Positions 17,810 through 26,688 of a stretch of DNA of 64,000 nucleotides are shown here, one piece after another. Below the pieces are notes generated by a model. It did no database searches. It was not told the origin of the DNA and saw only the letters and a list, made by a program, of their open reading frames with translations. The stretch spans positions 1 to 64,000 of the forward strand of contig JAFXSM010000018.1 in assembly GCA_017525605.1 (NCBI GenBank), written 5' to 3'. Position 1 is the first letter of the stretch, and the number at the start of each line of letters is the position of its first letter. The translations under genes and the position numbers were made by a program. The stretch is from Treponema sp. (GTDB taxonomy: Bacteria > Spirochaetota > Spirochaetia > Treponematales > Treponemataceae).

Positions 17810-18084
17810 TGCAAAGATCCAAAGACGCGCTTTCTGCCTTAAAGCAGAAATATGCAGTCGTGCCTGATGTTCGCTCTCTTTCGGACGAGCAGAAGGCGTG
17901 GCTTCAGATGAAGATTCAGACGCTGTGCGGTGTGGCGCAAGAGAAAAATATCGTACTTGCGCTGCAAAAAATCGGCAATCGGCTTGCTCATGCAACGGAG
18001 GATTTGTCAGATTCTGAATTGCAGAAAATTGTTTCGTTCGTGTTCGAGAATATGGGCGAAATCGAAAAAATTGTGAGTGTATAG
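17809..18084 (+). CDS. Small helical protein, paralogue of the next gene (HEPN-like, degenerate motif)
   Basis: This 91-residue, helical, soluble protein belongs to no family I can name. Its end (IGNRLAHATEDLSDSELQKI, then FVFENMGEIEKI) aligns with the neighbouring 106-residue protein (TRNKTAHQTEDFSDEEFSGL, NLFSNIEK). In the neighbour the block reads R-N-x3-H, the catalytic pattern of HEPN ribonucleases; here the Arg is replaced by Gly. An in-frame ATG at 17794 is possible, but the ATG at 17809 overlaps the upstream stop. The gene lies directly before its paralogue and a ViaA-like VWA gene. Confidence 0.65.
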   Translation: MQRSKDALSALKQKYAVVPDVRSLSDEQKAWLQMKIQTLCGVAQEKNIVLALQKIGNRLAHATEDLSDSELQKIVSFVFENMGEIEKIVSV

Positions 18085-18094
18085 GACTTTTGTA

Positions 18095-18415
18095 ATGATA
18101 AAAAATCATCGAAAATCACGGAATTTCAGCAGAAAGGCTTTGGAGCGTGTGAATGAAATTCTGCAAAAATACCCAAACGGCATTTCAGACATTCTGAGTG
18201 TTGGAGAAGAATCTCGTGCATGGATTGAGAAGAAAATCCAGCAAACTCGCGAGTGTTTGAAAAAGGTTCTTTTTTCAGAAAAGCCTGCTTGGTGGGAAAC
18301 TTTGCGGCTTACCAGAAACAAAACGGCTCATCAAACAGAAGATTTTTCAGATGAAGAATTTTCTGGATTGTGCAAAAATCTCTTTTCAAATATTGAAAAA
18401 TCGCCGCCGATTTGA
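18095..18415 (+). CDS. Small helical protein with an RNxxxH (HEPN-like) motif
   Basis: This 106-residue basic helical protein is a tandem paralogue of the preceding gene. Shared blocks are ILSVGEESRAWIEKKIQ versus SLSDEQKAWLQMKIQ, and TRNKTAHQTEDFSDEE versus IGNRLAHATEDLSDSE. R-N-K-T-A-H fits the R-N-x3-H motif of HEPN-domain proteins, many of which are RNases or toxins in conflict systems. Placement in HEPN is my inference from this motif and helical content. AGGA lies 8 bases upstream of the ATG. Its TGA overlaps the TTG start of the VWA gene, so the two are probably translationally coupled. Confidence 0.65.
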   Translation: MIKNHRKSRNFSRKALERVNEILQKYPNGISDILSVGEESRAWIEKKIQQTRECLKKVLFSEKPAWWETLRLTRNKTAHQTEDFSDEEFSGLCKNLFSNIEKSPPI

Positions 18416-20127
18416 AGTCGAATATTGAACGATACAGGCAAGAATCAAAGAAGAAGCGCAAGTTCGAAAATTCGCCGTCAGCATCGCTCGGTTCTGAATC
18501 CGAAAAAAAGCAGCTTGTGGATGCAATGGAAGATATGATTTCGCCAGTCGAGCCGGAAGATGTCAAAATTGAGTTCCCGAAAAATCAGTTTGCCCAAAAT
18601 GCAGAAAAGATGCTTTCAGAGATTCTTTCTTACGAAGGTGCAAAAGGTTATTTAAGTTCTCATGAAGGTCTTTCTGAAAACATTCAGACTGATATTCTTG
18701 AGTGGATTCTGAAATCTCAGCGGAAGCTGGAAAAAGAAAATCCGTTTGTTGATGAGGCGGTTTTCATAAACCAGCAGAAAAAACTTTCCGCAGAAGAAAT
18801 CGCAATAGACCTTTCTGCTGAAAGTTCAAAGATAAAATACCATTACAAGTGTCTGCCAAGCGTAAGTGATTCAAAACGCGGCAACATTGCGCAGAGCAAT
18901 CTTGATTTTGATTTTTACGCAAAGGCTTTTTCTGAGCAAAAGGTTGTTAAAAAAGCAGAAAATGGCAAAGAAAAAATATCTTGGAAATCGGCTGAAGAAT
19001 TGGAAACGCTCAGAAGGAATTTCATTTCTGATATGGAAAAGGAACTTGTTGAGCGTAAGAATAAGTGGGAGCAGCAGCAAATTGATGAAATGAGAAAAGT
19101 GTTTCTTGAAGAGCTTTACAAGAAAATCGACAATTTCATTCGACTTGAAAAACTGCTTTCTCCGTTTATCAAAAATCTTGGTCGCCTTTGGGATTTGTCA
19201 GAAACGACATTTGAGACAAGCGGTTTTGAGGTCCTTGAGCAGTTTGCAAAACTTTTGGAACAGGACGAATCATTGCAAGAACTTGCCGAACTCCTTGGAA
19301 AGCAAAGTCGTGCGCAGTCCACATTCGAAAAAGAATTGCACGACAAAACCGTCATAAAAACTGAATGGCATCCAAAACCTGCATATCGCGGTGAGGTAAA
19401 CAGTTTGCGATACTCAAACGACATTTCTGCCGTGCTGCCAAGTGAACTTGCTTTGCTCAAAAATCCTGCCGCAAAGAAACTTTTTCAGCTCAAATTCGCG
19501 CAGAAGCAGCTTCTTTCTTTCCTGTACCAGAATATGAACGCAACATCAAAAGAAGAAACCGAGCAAGAAGAAGTTTCTGTAGAAAAAAAAGAGCCAAAAG
19601 GTCCGATTATCATCTGTGTTGACACATCTGGCTCTATGAATGGAACTCCAGAGAACGTCGCAAAAACAGTTACATTTGCGCTTTCGAAAATCGCAATCGA
19701 GGAAGAGCGGAAATGCTATATGATTTCGTTCTCTACGGGAATTGAATCGCTTGACTTGAGCGATTTCAAGAACGGAAACTCACTTCCAAAGCTCGTTCAG
19801 TTTTTGCGAATGAGTTTCAACGGCGGAACTGACGCAAATCCAGCCCTTCGGCACGCTGTGGAAATGCTTCAGAAAGACGGCTACAAAAATGCAGACGTTC
19901 TGATGATTTCTGATTTTGTGATGGGAACTCTGTCAAATGATTTGGTTAAGTCAATCGAATCTGAAAAAGCAAACGGAACGGATTTCTACAGCCTTGTCAT
20001 CGGCTCTAGCGGAAACAACGGAACAATTGAGTGTTTCAACCACAACTGGCTTTATGACACGAACGATTCCAAAGCCACGCGTCATTTAGTCGAGCAGCTA
20101 CACGAACTGAAAACGCGAAAGGCATAG
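18412..20127 (+). CDS. ViaA-like von Willebrand factor A domain protein
   Basis: The C-terminal 220 residues match the VWA domain of ViaA, partner of the MoxR-type AAA+ ATPase RavA. The metal site is intact: CVDTSGSMNG (DxSxS), the Thr in FNGGTDANPALRHA, and the Asp in VLMISDFVMG. The flanking KGPIIICVDTSGS, IAIEEERKCYMISFST and CFNHNWLYDTND also follow ViaA. The N-terminal 350 residues are helical and charged. The start is TTG 18412, overlapping the upstream TGA; internal ATGs would truncate the protein. No RavA/MoxR ATPase gene is present on either side. Instead two small HEPN-like genes precede it. It is cytoplasmic, and its role is unknown. Confidence 0.8.
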   Translation: MKSNIERYRQESKKKRKFENSPSASLGSESEKKQLVDAMEDMISPVEPEDVKIEFPKNQFAQNAEKMLSEILSYEGAKGYLSSHEGLSENIQTDILEWILKSQRKLEKENPFVDEAVFINQQKKLSAEEIAIDLSAESSKIKYHYKCLPSVSDSKRGNIAQSNLDFDFYAKAFSEQKVVKKAENGKEKISWKSAEELETLRRNFISDMEKELVERKNKWEQQQIDEMRKVFLEELYKKIDNFIRLEKLLSPFIKNLGRLWDLSETTFETSGFEVLEQFAKLLEQDESLQELAELLGKQSRAQSTFEKELHDKTVIKTEWHPKPAYRGEVNSLRYSNDISAVLPSELALLKNPAAKKLFQLKFAQKQLLSFLYQNMNATSKEETEQEEVSVEKKEPKGPIIICVDTSGSMNGTPENVAKTVTFALSKIAIEEERKCYMISFSTGIESLDLSDFKNGNSLPKLVQFLRMSFNGGTDANPALRHAVEMLQKDGYKNADVLMISDFVMGTLSNDLVKSIESEKANGTDFYSLVIGSSGNNGTIECFNHNWLYDTNDSKATRHLVEQLHELKTRKA

Positions 20128-20128
20128 T
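20101..20128 (+). repeat. Direct repeat, left copy (end of the VWA gene)
   Basis: CACGAACTGAAAACGCGAAA GGCATAGT covers the last codons and stop of the VWA gene. It matches 21126-21153 at 25 of 28 positions; together they bracket the Rpn-family gene. Confidence 0.75.
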
Positions 20129-20189
20129 CTTCTCTTCTACAATTGATTTTTTGAATTCAGAGTGAAAATCGGCAATGCTCTGTGCTATA

Positions 20190-21047
20190 ATGCAACCGAT
20201 GAAAGAATGTGAAAAGAAAAAACATCCCGAAAAGAAGCCGAGCAACATAAAGCCAATTGACCCGAAGATGTGGGAGCGGATTCAGGGATTACGGCTGATG
20301 GACGATGATTTTATGACAATCGTGTTTTCGGGTGACAATAAACTGACTGAATTTTTGCTGAGAATTTTACTAGACCGAACAGATTTGACAGTGAAACAAT
20401 CTTTGACGCAAAAAGAGAAACACAACATTTTCGGTCGCTCGGTACGATTGGATGTTTTGGCGGTCGATACCGAGGGCAAGCAGTACAACATCGAGATTCA
20501 GCGTGCGGACAAGGGCGCGTCTGAGAAACGTGCGAGATACAATCTTTCGATGATTGATGCCCACTCGCTGAAGAAGAACGATGATTTTGAGGCATTGCCA
20601 GAAACATATATCATCTTCATAACCGAAAATGATATTTACAAAAAAGACAAGCCGATTTACAAAGTAAAACAGATTATTGAAATTGAAGATGAAAAACCGA
20701 TTGTGTTTGAAAACGGCGTTCATACGATTTATGTGAACGGAGCATACAACGGCGAGGACGCGATTGGCTGGCTGATGCACGACTTCCGCGAAAGCAATGC
20801 GGACAAGATGCACTACGCCGAGATTGCCGAGCGCGTGCGGTTTCACAAACAGGAAGACGGGGAGGTGAGCACAGTGTGCAGGGCATTTGAAGAATACGGA
20901 AAAGAAAAAGTTCTTGAGGAGCGCAAGTCTATCGCAAAGAAACTGCTTCAAGACGGTTCTATGTCGCTTGAGCGCATCGCAGGCATTGCTGATTTATCTC
21001 TTGAGCAGGTGCAGAAACTTGCGGAGCAAATCCAACATCAGTCATAG
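20190..21047 (+). CDS. Rpn/PD-(D/E)XK nuclease family putative transposase (PDDEXK_2)
   Basis: Members of this family (PF12784) are DNA endonucleases related to RpnA. Key blocks are DDDFMTIVFSGDNKLTEFLL, IFGRSVRLDVLAVDTEGKQY and NIEIQRADKGASEKRARYNL; the Asp of RLDVLA and the Glu/Gln of NIEIQ form the D...ExQ active site. The C-terminal tail KSIAKKLLQDGSMSLERIAG, IADLSLEQVQKLAEQI is the HTH-like tail usual in these proteins. Possible starts are 20190 and 20199; neither has a good Shine-Dalgarno site. The gene stands alone between two copies of a 28-bp direct repeat and ends in its own terminator, consistent with a mobile cargo gene. Confidence 0.88.
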   Translation: MQPMKECEKKKHPEKKPSNIKPIDPKMWERIQGLRLMDDDFMTIVFSGDNKLTEFLLRILLDRTDLTVKQSLTQKEKHNIFGRSVRLDVLAVDTEGKQYNIEIQRADKGASEKRARYNLSMIDAHSLKKNDDFEALPETYIIFITENDIYKKDKPIYKVKQIIEIEDEKPIVFENGVHTIYVNGAYNGEDAIGWLMHDFRESNADKMHYAEIAERVRFHKQEDGEVSTVCRAFEEYGKEKVLEERKSIAKKLLQDGSMSLERIAGIADLSLEQVQKLAEQIQHQS

Positions 21048-21058
21048 CTTGCTATGAA

Positions 21059-21101
21059 AAATCCGCTTTCGTCATTCACGACTGGAAGTGGATTTTTTTT
21101 T
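21059..21101 (+). terminator. Terminator of the Rpn-family gene
   Basis: AAATCCGCTT pairs with AAGTGGATTT (10 bp, one G-T), followed by a T run to 21101. Confidence 0.8.
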
Positions 21102-21125
21102 GAAATCGCCGAGTGCGGGCGGTTT

Positions 21126-21153
21126 CACGAACTAAAAACGCGAAAGTCATAAT
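21126..21153 (+). repeat. Direct repeat, right copy
   Basis: CACGAACTAAAAACGCGAAA GTCATAAT repeats the 3' end of the VWA gene (20101-20128) with three substitutions. It is followed by a terminator that may have ended the VWA operon originally. Confidence 0.75.
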
Positions 21154-21156
21154 AAA

Positions 21157-21196
21157 AAAGCCTGGAAGCTTGATTCATCTCAAACTTCCAGGCTTT
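21157..21196. terminator. Bidirectional terminator downstream of araD
   Basis: A 12-bp perfect stem AAAGCCTGGAAG/CTTCCAGGCTTT has A and T tracts on either side. It separates the accessory patch from the arabinose operon, which runs in the opposite direction. Confidence 0.88.
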
Positions 21197-21227
21197 CGTT
21201 TTTTATCGCAAATCGAACGTTATAAAA

Positions 21228-21947
21228 CTACTTCTTCTGTCCGTAGTATGCGTTCGGGCCGTGCTTCCTCTGGTAGTGCTTGTCGATAATGTACGGCGGA
21301 AGCTGCGTCGCGGCAGGATTTACCTGCAGCGTAATCGTTGCCATCTTTGCGACTTCCTCAAGCACCGCGGCATTGTACACGGCTTTGTCAGGCGTTGCGC
21401 CCCAAGTGAAAGGCCCGTGACCTGCGACCAAGACCATTGTCGTCTCCGCTGGATGCAGTCCCTCGTCTGCAAAGTGCTTCACGATGAGGTTTCCGGTCTC
21501 AAGCTCGTAGTTACGTGTGAGCGCGTCCTTTGTGATGTACGGGGTGCAAGGAACTACCGACTGGATGTGGTCAGCGTGAGTCGTTCCGAAAAGCGGAATC
21601 GGACGCTGTGCCTGTGCCCAACCGACAGCGTATGTCGAGTGTGTGTGTACGATTCCGCCGATTTTTGCTCCGCCTTTCACAGCCCATTCTTTGTAGAGAA
21701 CGAGGTGCGTGTTTGTGTCGCTCGAAGGATTCAAAGCTCCCTCGACGATTTTTCCGTCCAAATCGACAACGACCATGCTGTCAACTGTAAGCTCCGGGTA
21801 TGCGACTCCGGACGGCTTGATTGCGAAAACGCCTGCGTCAGGGTCGAATGCCGACACGTTGCCCCAAGTGTAAATCGCAAGATGCTGAGCCGGAATCTGC
21901 ATGTTCGCTTCGTAAGCCTGCTCTTTTATAGTCTGAAACATGCTCAT
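21228..21947 (-). CDS. araD: L-ribulose-5-phosphate 4-epimerase
   Basis: It converts L-ribulose 5-phosphate to D-xylulose 5-phosphate, the last step of L-arabinose catabolism, in the cytoplasm. The 239-residue length fits. Class II aldolase-type blocks are visible: LAIYTWGNVSAFDPDAGVFA, IKPSGVAYPELT, the zinc-binding GIVHTHSTYAVGWAQAQRPI, FGTTHADHIQ and VLVAGHGPFTWG. GGAG lies 7 bases upstream of ATG 21947. It is the last gene of the operon GH51-GH51-araB-araA-araD, 15 bases after araA. Confidence 0.96.
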   Translation of the reverse strand: MSMFQTIKEQAYEANMQIPAQHLAIYTWGNVSAFDPDAGVFAIKPSGVAYPELTVDSMVVVDLDGKIVEGALNPSSDTNTHLVLYKEWAVKGGAKIGGIVHTHSTYAVGWAQAQRPIPLFGTTHADHIQSVVPCTPYITKDALTRNYELETGNLIVKHFADEGLHPAETTMVLVAGHGPFTWGATPDKAVYNAAVLEEVAKMATITLQVNPAATQLPPYIIDKHYQRKHGPNAYYGQKK

Positions 21948-21962
21948 CTGTATTCTCCGTGA

Positions 21963-23483
21963 TTAGCGTTTTGAGTTCCAATAAGCCGCATTCCATCTGA
22001 GCTCATTGCGAATCTGCGGAATCGTAGTTTCCTTGCCGATTGCGACACATTCGATTCCGACCATCTCAGCCCAATCCTGCAGCTGCTCGCGTGTGATGAT
22101 GTTTGAGAATGCGGTGTGGTGTCCGCCGCCTGCCAAAATCCATGCCTCGGCAGATGTCGAAAGGCTCGGGTACGGTTTCCAGAGCATACGGGCAACCGGG
22201 AGTTTCGGAAGAGGAGCTTCTGGCGGAATGACGTTGATTTCGTTCACTACGCAGCGGAATCTTGTTCCCATGTCAACCACAGCGGCAACGAGACCTTCGC
22301 CTTCGAGAGTGTTGAAGACCATTCTTGCAGGAGGCTCCTTGTCTCCGATTCCGAGATGGTGGACTTCGATTTTCGGTTTTGAGACCGCAATCTCCGGGTC
22401 AACTTCGAGCATGTGGCTTCCCATGTTCGCTTCTTTGCCTTTGACGAGGTTGTAAGTGTAGTCTTCCATAAAGGCATTTCCCTTCTTTCCCTCGACGACC
22501 TGACCCGCAGTCATCGCCTTGAATGTGCGGACGAGTGCTGCCGTTTTCCAGTCGCCTTCCGCGCCGAATCCGTAGCCGTCTGCGAGGAGTCTCTGGATTG
22601 CGAGTCCCGGGAGCTGCTTCATTCCGTGCAGGTCCTGGAAGTTCGTGCAGAGTGCCTTTCCGTTGTTGTCCTTGAGGAATTTTCTGAGCGCGATTTCGAT
22701 TTTTGCCTGTTCCTTAATCTGACCGACGATGAAATCCTTGTCGAATCCGTTTCCGGTGTTGAAGTTGATTTCGTACTTCTGGTTGTACTCGTCGTAGAGC
22801 GCGTCAACGTCTCCCTGGCTGACTTCGTTCATGTACGCTACTAGGTCTCCGATGCCGTAATATGGAACGCTCCAGCCGAATTTAATCATTGCCTCAACTT
22901 TGTCGCCGTCTGTGACCGCAACTTCGCGCATGTTGTCGCCGAAACGAAGGACGCGGAGTGTCTTTCCGTCAGCGACCGCACGTGCAACGCGCATCCAGTC
23001 CGCAATTCTCTTCTGGACGCATTCGTCTGCCCAGTGTCCGCAGATGACCTTTCTCGGCAAATCCATTCTTGCGGTAATAAAGCCGAATTCGCGGTCGCCG
23101 TGTGCGCTCTGGTTCAGGTTCATGAAGTCCATGTCCATTGTGGCATACGGAATCTCCACGTTGAACTGCGTGTTGAGCTGCAAAAGCGGCTTTTTGTATG
23201 CGTTCAAGCCCGCAATCCACATCTTTGCCGGGCTGAATGTGTGGCACCATACGATAACGCCGGCGCATTTGTCATCGGCATTCGCAGCCTCAAGTGTCTT
23301 ATGAATTGAGTCTGGTGTCAGAAGAGTCTCTTTCCATACGAGCTTGCACGGAAGACCTGCCTTTGCGTTCAGCTCCTCCACCATTTTCTTTGAGTCGATG
23401 GCGACCTGCTTGAGCGTCTCCTCTCCGTACAAATCCTGACTTCCTGTCAGAAACCAGAAATCAAATTCATCCAATGCAACCAT
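21963..23483 (-). CDS. araA: L-arabinose isomerase
   Basis: It isomerises L-arabinose to L-ribulose in the cytoplasm with a manganese cofactor. The 506 residues match family length. Blocks include FWFLTGSQDLYGEETLKQVA, VIVWCHTFSPAKMWIAGL, LQLNTQFN, DMDFMNLNQSAHGDREFGFI, GAEGDWKTAALVR, FMEDYTYN and GGGHHTAFS. The Glu of GAEGDW, the Glu of FMEDYT and nearby His residues are the metal ligands in the family. AAGGAGG precedes the start. It lies between araB and araD in the same operon. Confidence 0.97.
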   Translation of the reverse strand: MVALDEFDFWFLTGSQDLYGEETLKQVAIDSKKMVEELNAKAGLPCKLVWKETLLTPDSIHKTLEAANADDKCAGVIVWCHTFSPAKMWIAGLNAYKKPLLQLNTQFNVEIPYATMDMDFMNLNQSAHGDREFGFITARMDLPRKVICGHWADECVQKRIADWMRVARAVADGKTLRVLRFGDNMREVAVTDGDKVEAMIKFGWSVPYYGIGDLVAYMNEVSQGDVDALYDEYNQKYEINFNTGNGFDKDFIVGQIKEQAKIEIALRKFLKDNNGKALCTNFQDLHGMKQLPGLAIQRLLADGYGFGAEGDWKTAALVRTFKAMTAGQVVEGKKGNAFMEDYTYNLVKGKEANMGSHMLEVDPEIAVSKPKIEVHHLGIGDKEPPARMVFNTLEGEGLVAAVVDMGTRFRCVVNEINVIPPEAPLPKLPVARMLWKPYPSLSTSAEAWILAGGGHHTAFSNIITREQLQDWAEMVGIECVAIGKETTIPQIRNELRWNAAYWNSKR

Positions 23484-23543
23484 TTTTTCCTCCTTATTTT
23501 AGATGCATTTCTAATTGTTTGTTTTTAGATGCTGTATTTTTTA

Positions 23544-25148
23544 CTACTCAATATTCTCGATAGAAGCTCTCTCAATAGCAAGACCCTTTGTGTATCGCTC
23601 GAAGAACTTGTTGAATCCGTCGATGTCGTCCTGCTTCGGTGCTACCGTCGTCTTTTTGCTCGATGCGAAGACATTCTTCTCAAGCCATTCAGAAAGCGGA
23701 AGTCCGTTTCCGTTCACGAGGTACGACGCGAGGACTGCCATTCCCCACGGTCCGCCTTCGCCCGCTGTCTCAAGCGCGGAGACCGGGGTGTGAAGGGCAG
23801 CCGACATGATTGACAGTCCGACTTCCGCCGTTTTGAAGAATCCGCCGTGACCTGTGAGGCTGTCGATTTTCACGTTCTCCTTGTCGAAAAGGATGTCCAT
23901 TCCCGTCCTGAGTGCGCCGAGTGCCGTGCAGAGCTGTGCGCGGATGAAATTCGCCATCGTGAACGACGCGTGCTGCGTGCGTACGAAAAGCGGGCGGCCT
24001 TCCGTGAGTCCCGTAATGCTTTCTCCCGAAAGGTAATTGAACGGGAGAAGCCCTCCGCAATCCTTGTCGCCTTTCAGCGCGGAAAGGAGAATCGTCTGGT
24101 AGAGTTTTCCCTTGTCCGAGCTTTTCCCTGTCACAGCCGTGATTACTTCGTCGAAAAGGCTCACCCAGTGGTCGAATTCTCCCATGCAGTTGTTCGCGTG
24201 CGCCATTGCGACGAGCGCGCCGTCAGGTGTCGTGACCAAATCGATGAGTCCGTTGTACGCCTTCGACAAATCTTTTTCGAGGACGACCATCGCGAATACG
24301 CTCGTTCCTGCCGAGACGTTGCCTGTGCGTTTTGCTACGCTGTTCGTCGCAATCATTCCGGTTCCGGCATCTCCCTCCGGCGGTGCCATCTTCGTTCCTG
24401 ATTCAAGGTCGCCCGCTGGGTCGAGGAGTTTTGCTCCGTCGCTTGAAAGCGTTCCCGCATCTTCGCCTGCAAGAAGGACTTTCGGAAGCAAATCTTCGAG
24501 TTTCCAGCTGAATTTCTTGTCCGAAATCAGGTTGTCGAATTTCGCTATGAAGTCCTTGTTGTAGTTTCTCGTTGCGGTGTCAATCGGGAACATTCCTGAT
24601 GCGTCGCCGATTCCGAGGACTTTCTCGCCAGTGAGCTTCCAGTGGATGAAGCCTGCGAGCGTCGTGAAGAACGCGACATCTTTCACATGGCTTTCATTGT
24701 TCAGAATCGCCTGATAAAGATGAGAGATGCTCCAGCGTTCTGGAATCGGGTAGCCGAAGAGAGATGAGAGCTTTTCGGAAGCCGCGCCTGTGATTGTGTT
24801 TCTCCATGTCCTGAACGGGACGAGAAGTTTTCCGTCACTGCCGAAAGCAAGGTATCCGTGCATCATTGCCGATATTCCGAGCGCGCGGATTTTTTTGAGC
24901 ACGACTCCGTATTTTTCTTCCACGTCGTGCTTCAGGTCAGCGTATGCCGACTGCAAGCCTGTGATGATTTCTTCTTCCGAATACGTCCATATTCCGTCAA
25001 CGAGGGAATTTTCCCATGTGTGGCTTCCCATTGCCGCCGGGGCGTTGTCCGAACCAATCAGCACTGCTTTGATGCGTGTTGAGCCGAATTCGATTCCGAC
25101 GACTGCGTTGCCGGATTCGATAAGACTTTTAATCTCGCTTTCTGTCAT
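23544..25148 (-). CDS. araB: FGGY-family ribulokinase (AraB-type)
   Basis: This sugar kinase should phosphorylate L-ribulose, given its place between an arabinofuranosidase and araA. It has the FGGY N-terminal lobe start NAVVGIEFGSTRIKAVLIG, the substrate region ALGISAMMHGYLAFGSDGKL, and the C-terminal lobe GHGGFFKTAEVGLSIMSAAL with AGEGGPWGMAVLASYL. At 534 residues it is closer to the ribulokinase-like FGGY group of Bacteroidetes and spirochaetes than to E. coli AraB, so the assignment leans on context. The start at 25148 is preceded by AGGAG; a longer frame beginning at 25196 would overlap the upstream GH51 end. Confidence 0.85.
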   Translation of the reverse strand: MTESEIKSLIESGNAVVGIEFGSTRIKAVLIGSDNAPAAMGSHTWENSLVDGIWTYSEEEIITGLQSAYADLKHDVEEKYGVVLKKIRALGISAMMHGYLAFGSDGKLLVPFRTWRNTITGAASEKLSSLFGYPIPERWSISHLYQAILNNESHVKDVAFFTTLAGFIHWKLTGEKVLGIGDASGMFPIDTATRNYNKDFIAKFDNLISDKKFSWKLEDLLPKVLLAGEDAGTLSSDGAKLLDPAGDLESGTKMAPPEGDAGTGMIATNSVAKRTGNVSAGTSVFAMVVLEKDLSKAYNGLIDLVTTPDGALVAMAHANNCMGEFDHWVSLFDEVITAVTGKSSDKGKLYQTILLSALKGDKDCGGLLPFNYLSGESITGLTEGRPLFVRTQHASFTMANFIRAQLCTALGALRTGMDILFDKENVKIDSLTGHGGFFKTAEVGLSIMSAALHTPVSALETAGEGGPWGMAVLASYLVNGNGLPLSEWLEKNVFASSKKTTVAPKQDDIDGFNKFFERYTKGLAIERASIENIE

Positions 25149-25162
25149 TTTTTCTCCTGTTT

Positions 25163-26656
25163 CTACTTTTTTATGCTGAACCTTATCACGTTCCAAGATG
25201 CAGCTTTCAGGTTCACGCTGTATATATCATTTTCACTCTGTTTTACTGTAAGCGCAACTGATTTTAAATTTTCCGACTTTTCCAGCGTGTTTTTCGCCGC
25301 CAAATCGCTTCCAGAAAGCTCCGTCCTATAAATCATCTCGCTTTTTCCGAAGGATGAAAGGTCGATTTCTGTTTCCGCGTCCTCGGTTTTGCTCGTGTTG
25401 AGAGCGAATACTGTGACCTCGTCGTTTTCTTCGTTGTAAATCGTGCTGAAAATGACGACCGGGACTTCTCCGTACGCCTTTGTTTCTTTCGTCGCTGTCT
25501 TTACAATCGGCATCAAAACAGTTCCGCGTCCGTAAACCGAAACGTCCCTGAACGGAAAATAAATCGCCTGCTTGTAAGAGCCTTTGCCCGGCTCCGTGAA
25601 CACCGGCGCGATTACGTTCACGAGCTGCGCGAGGCAGGCGACTTTCACCCTGTCCGCGTGGTTCAGGAGCGTTATCGCCATTCCGCCGAACGCGAGCGCG
25701 TCAAGAAGAGAGTAGTGGTCTTCGAGAATGCGCGGGGCTTCCATCCACGGATGCGGCTCGCTCTTGCTCTGGTACCAGATGTTCCATTCGTCGAAAGAAA
25801 GGTACATCTCCTTTTTGCTTCGCTTGAGTGCCTTCACATAGTCGCAGGTCGCGATGCTCGTCTTTATGAACTGCTCCATGTCGTAGAAAGAAGCGAGGAA
25901 ATCGTCGTCGTCGCACTTGTTCTCGAAATAGCGGTGAATCGAAATGTAGTCCGCCAAATCGTAAGTATGCTCAAGGACGATTCTGTCCCATTCCGGGTAC
26001 GTCGGCATTGACGAGGACGCGCTTCCGCAGACGATTGTCTTTATCGATTCGTCCGTCCATTTCATCAGCTTCATCGCCTCGCGCGCCTTCTTTCCGTAAT
26101 CGACTGCATCGAGATGGCAAATCTGCCACGGGCCGTCCATTTCGTTTCCGACGCACCAGTATTTGATTTTGTGCGGCTCTTTGTGCCCGTTCTTTATGCG
26201 AAGGTCGCTCCAAGTTGTTCCCGACGGATAGTTGCAGTATTCCACCATGTCCGCCGCGTCCTGAATCGTGCCTGTTCCCATGTTGACAGCAGCCATCACG
26301 CCTGTCCCTGCCTTTTTCGCCCAGTCAACGAATTCGTCGATTCCGATCTGGTTCGTCTCGATTGTGTGCCATGCGCGGTCAAGCCTTGTCGGACGCATTT
26401 CCCGCGGCCCGATTCCGTCCTTCCAGTTGTAGCCCGAAAGGAAATTTCCGCCCGGATAGCGCACCAGTCCGACACGCAAATCTTTTATGAGATCGATTAC
26501 GTCCTTTCGAAATCCCTGCTCGTCGGCTGTTTCGTGACCAGGCTCGTAAATGCCTGTGTATACCGCCCGCCCGAGATGCTCGATGAACGAGCTGAAAAGA
26601 TTGTCGTCAACTTTTCCCTTTGTGAAATCTTTTACGATTGTGACTTTTGCTTTCAT
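25163..26656 (-). CDS. GH51 alpha-L-arabinofuranosidase, cytoplasmic
   Basis: It removes terminal alpha-L-arabinofuranosyl units from arabino-oligosaccharides. The 497-residue protein has no signal peptide. GH51 hallmarks are SSFIEHLGRAVYTGIYEPGH, VGLVRYPGGNFLSGYNWKDG, the acid/base Glu in YWCVGNEMDGPW and the nucleophile Glu in LSFDEWNIWYQ. The C-terminal beta-sandwich follows (EVPVVIFSTIYNEENDEVTV). It lies 14 bases upstream of araB, so released arabinose goes directly to the operon's own catabolic enzymes. It is paralogous to, but distinct from, the next gene upstream. Confidence 0.95.
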   Translation of the reverse strand: MKAKVTIVKDFTKGKVDDNLFSSFIEHLGRAVYTGIYEPGHETADEQGFRKDVIDLIKDLRVGLVRYPGGNFLSGYNWKDGIGPREMRPTRLDRAWHTIETNQIGIDEFVDWAKKAGTGVMAAVNMGTGTIQDAADMVEYCNYPSGTTWSDLRIKNGHKEPHKIKYWCVGNEMDGPWQICHLDAVDYGKKAREAMKLMKWTDESIKTIVCGSASSSMPTYPEWDRIVLEHTYDLADYISIHRYFENKCDDDDFLASFYDMEQFIKTSIATCDYVKALKRSKKEMYLSFDEWNIWYQSKSEPHPWMEAPRILEDHYSLLDALAFGGMAITLLNHADRVKVACLAQLVNVIAPVFTEPGKGSYKQAIYFPFRDVSVYGRGTVLMPIVKTATKETKAYGEVPVVIFSTIYNEENDEVTVFALNTSKTEDAETEIDLSSFGKSEMIYRTELSGSDLAAKNTLEKSENLKSVALTVKQSENDIYSVNLKAASWNVIRFSIKK

Positions 26657-26688
26657 ATAATCTCCTCCATTCCTTATTCCCTTATTCC

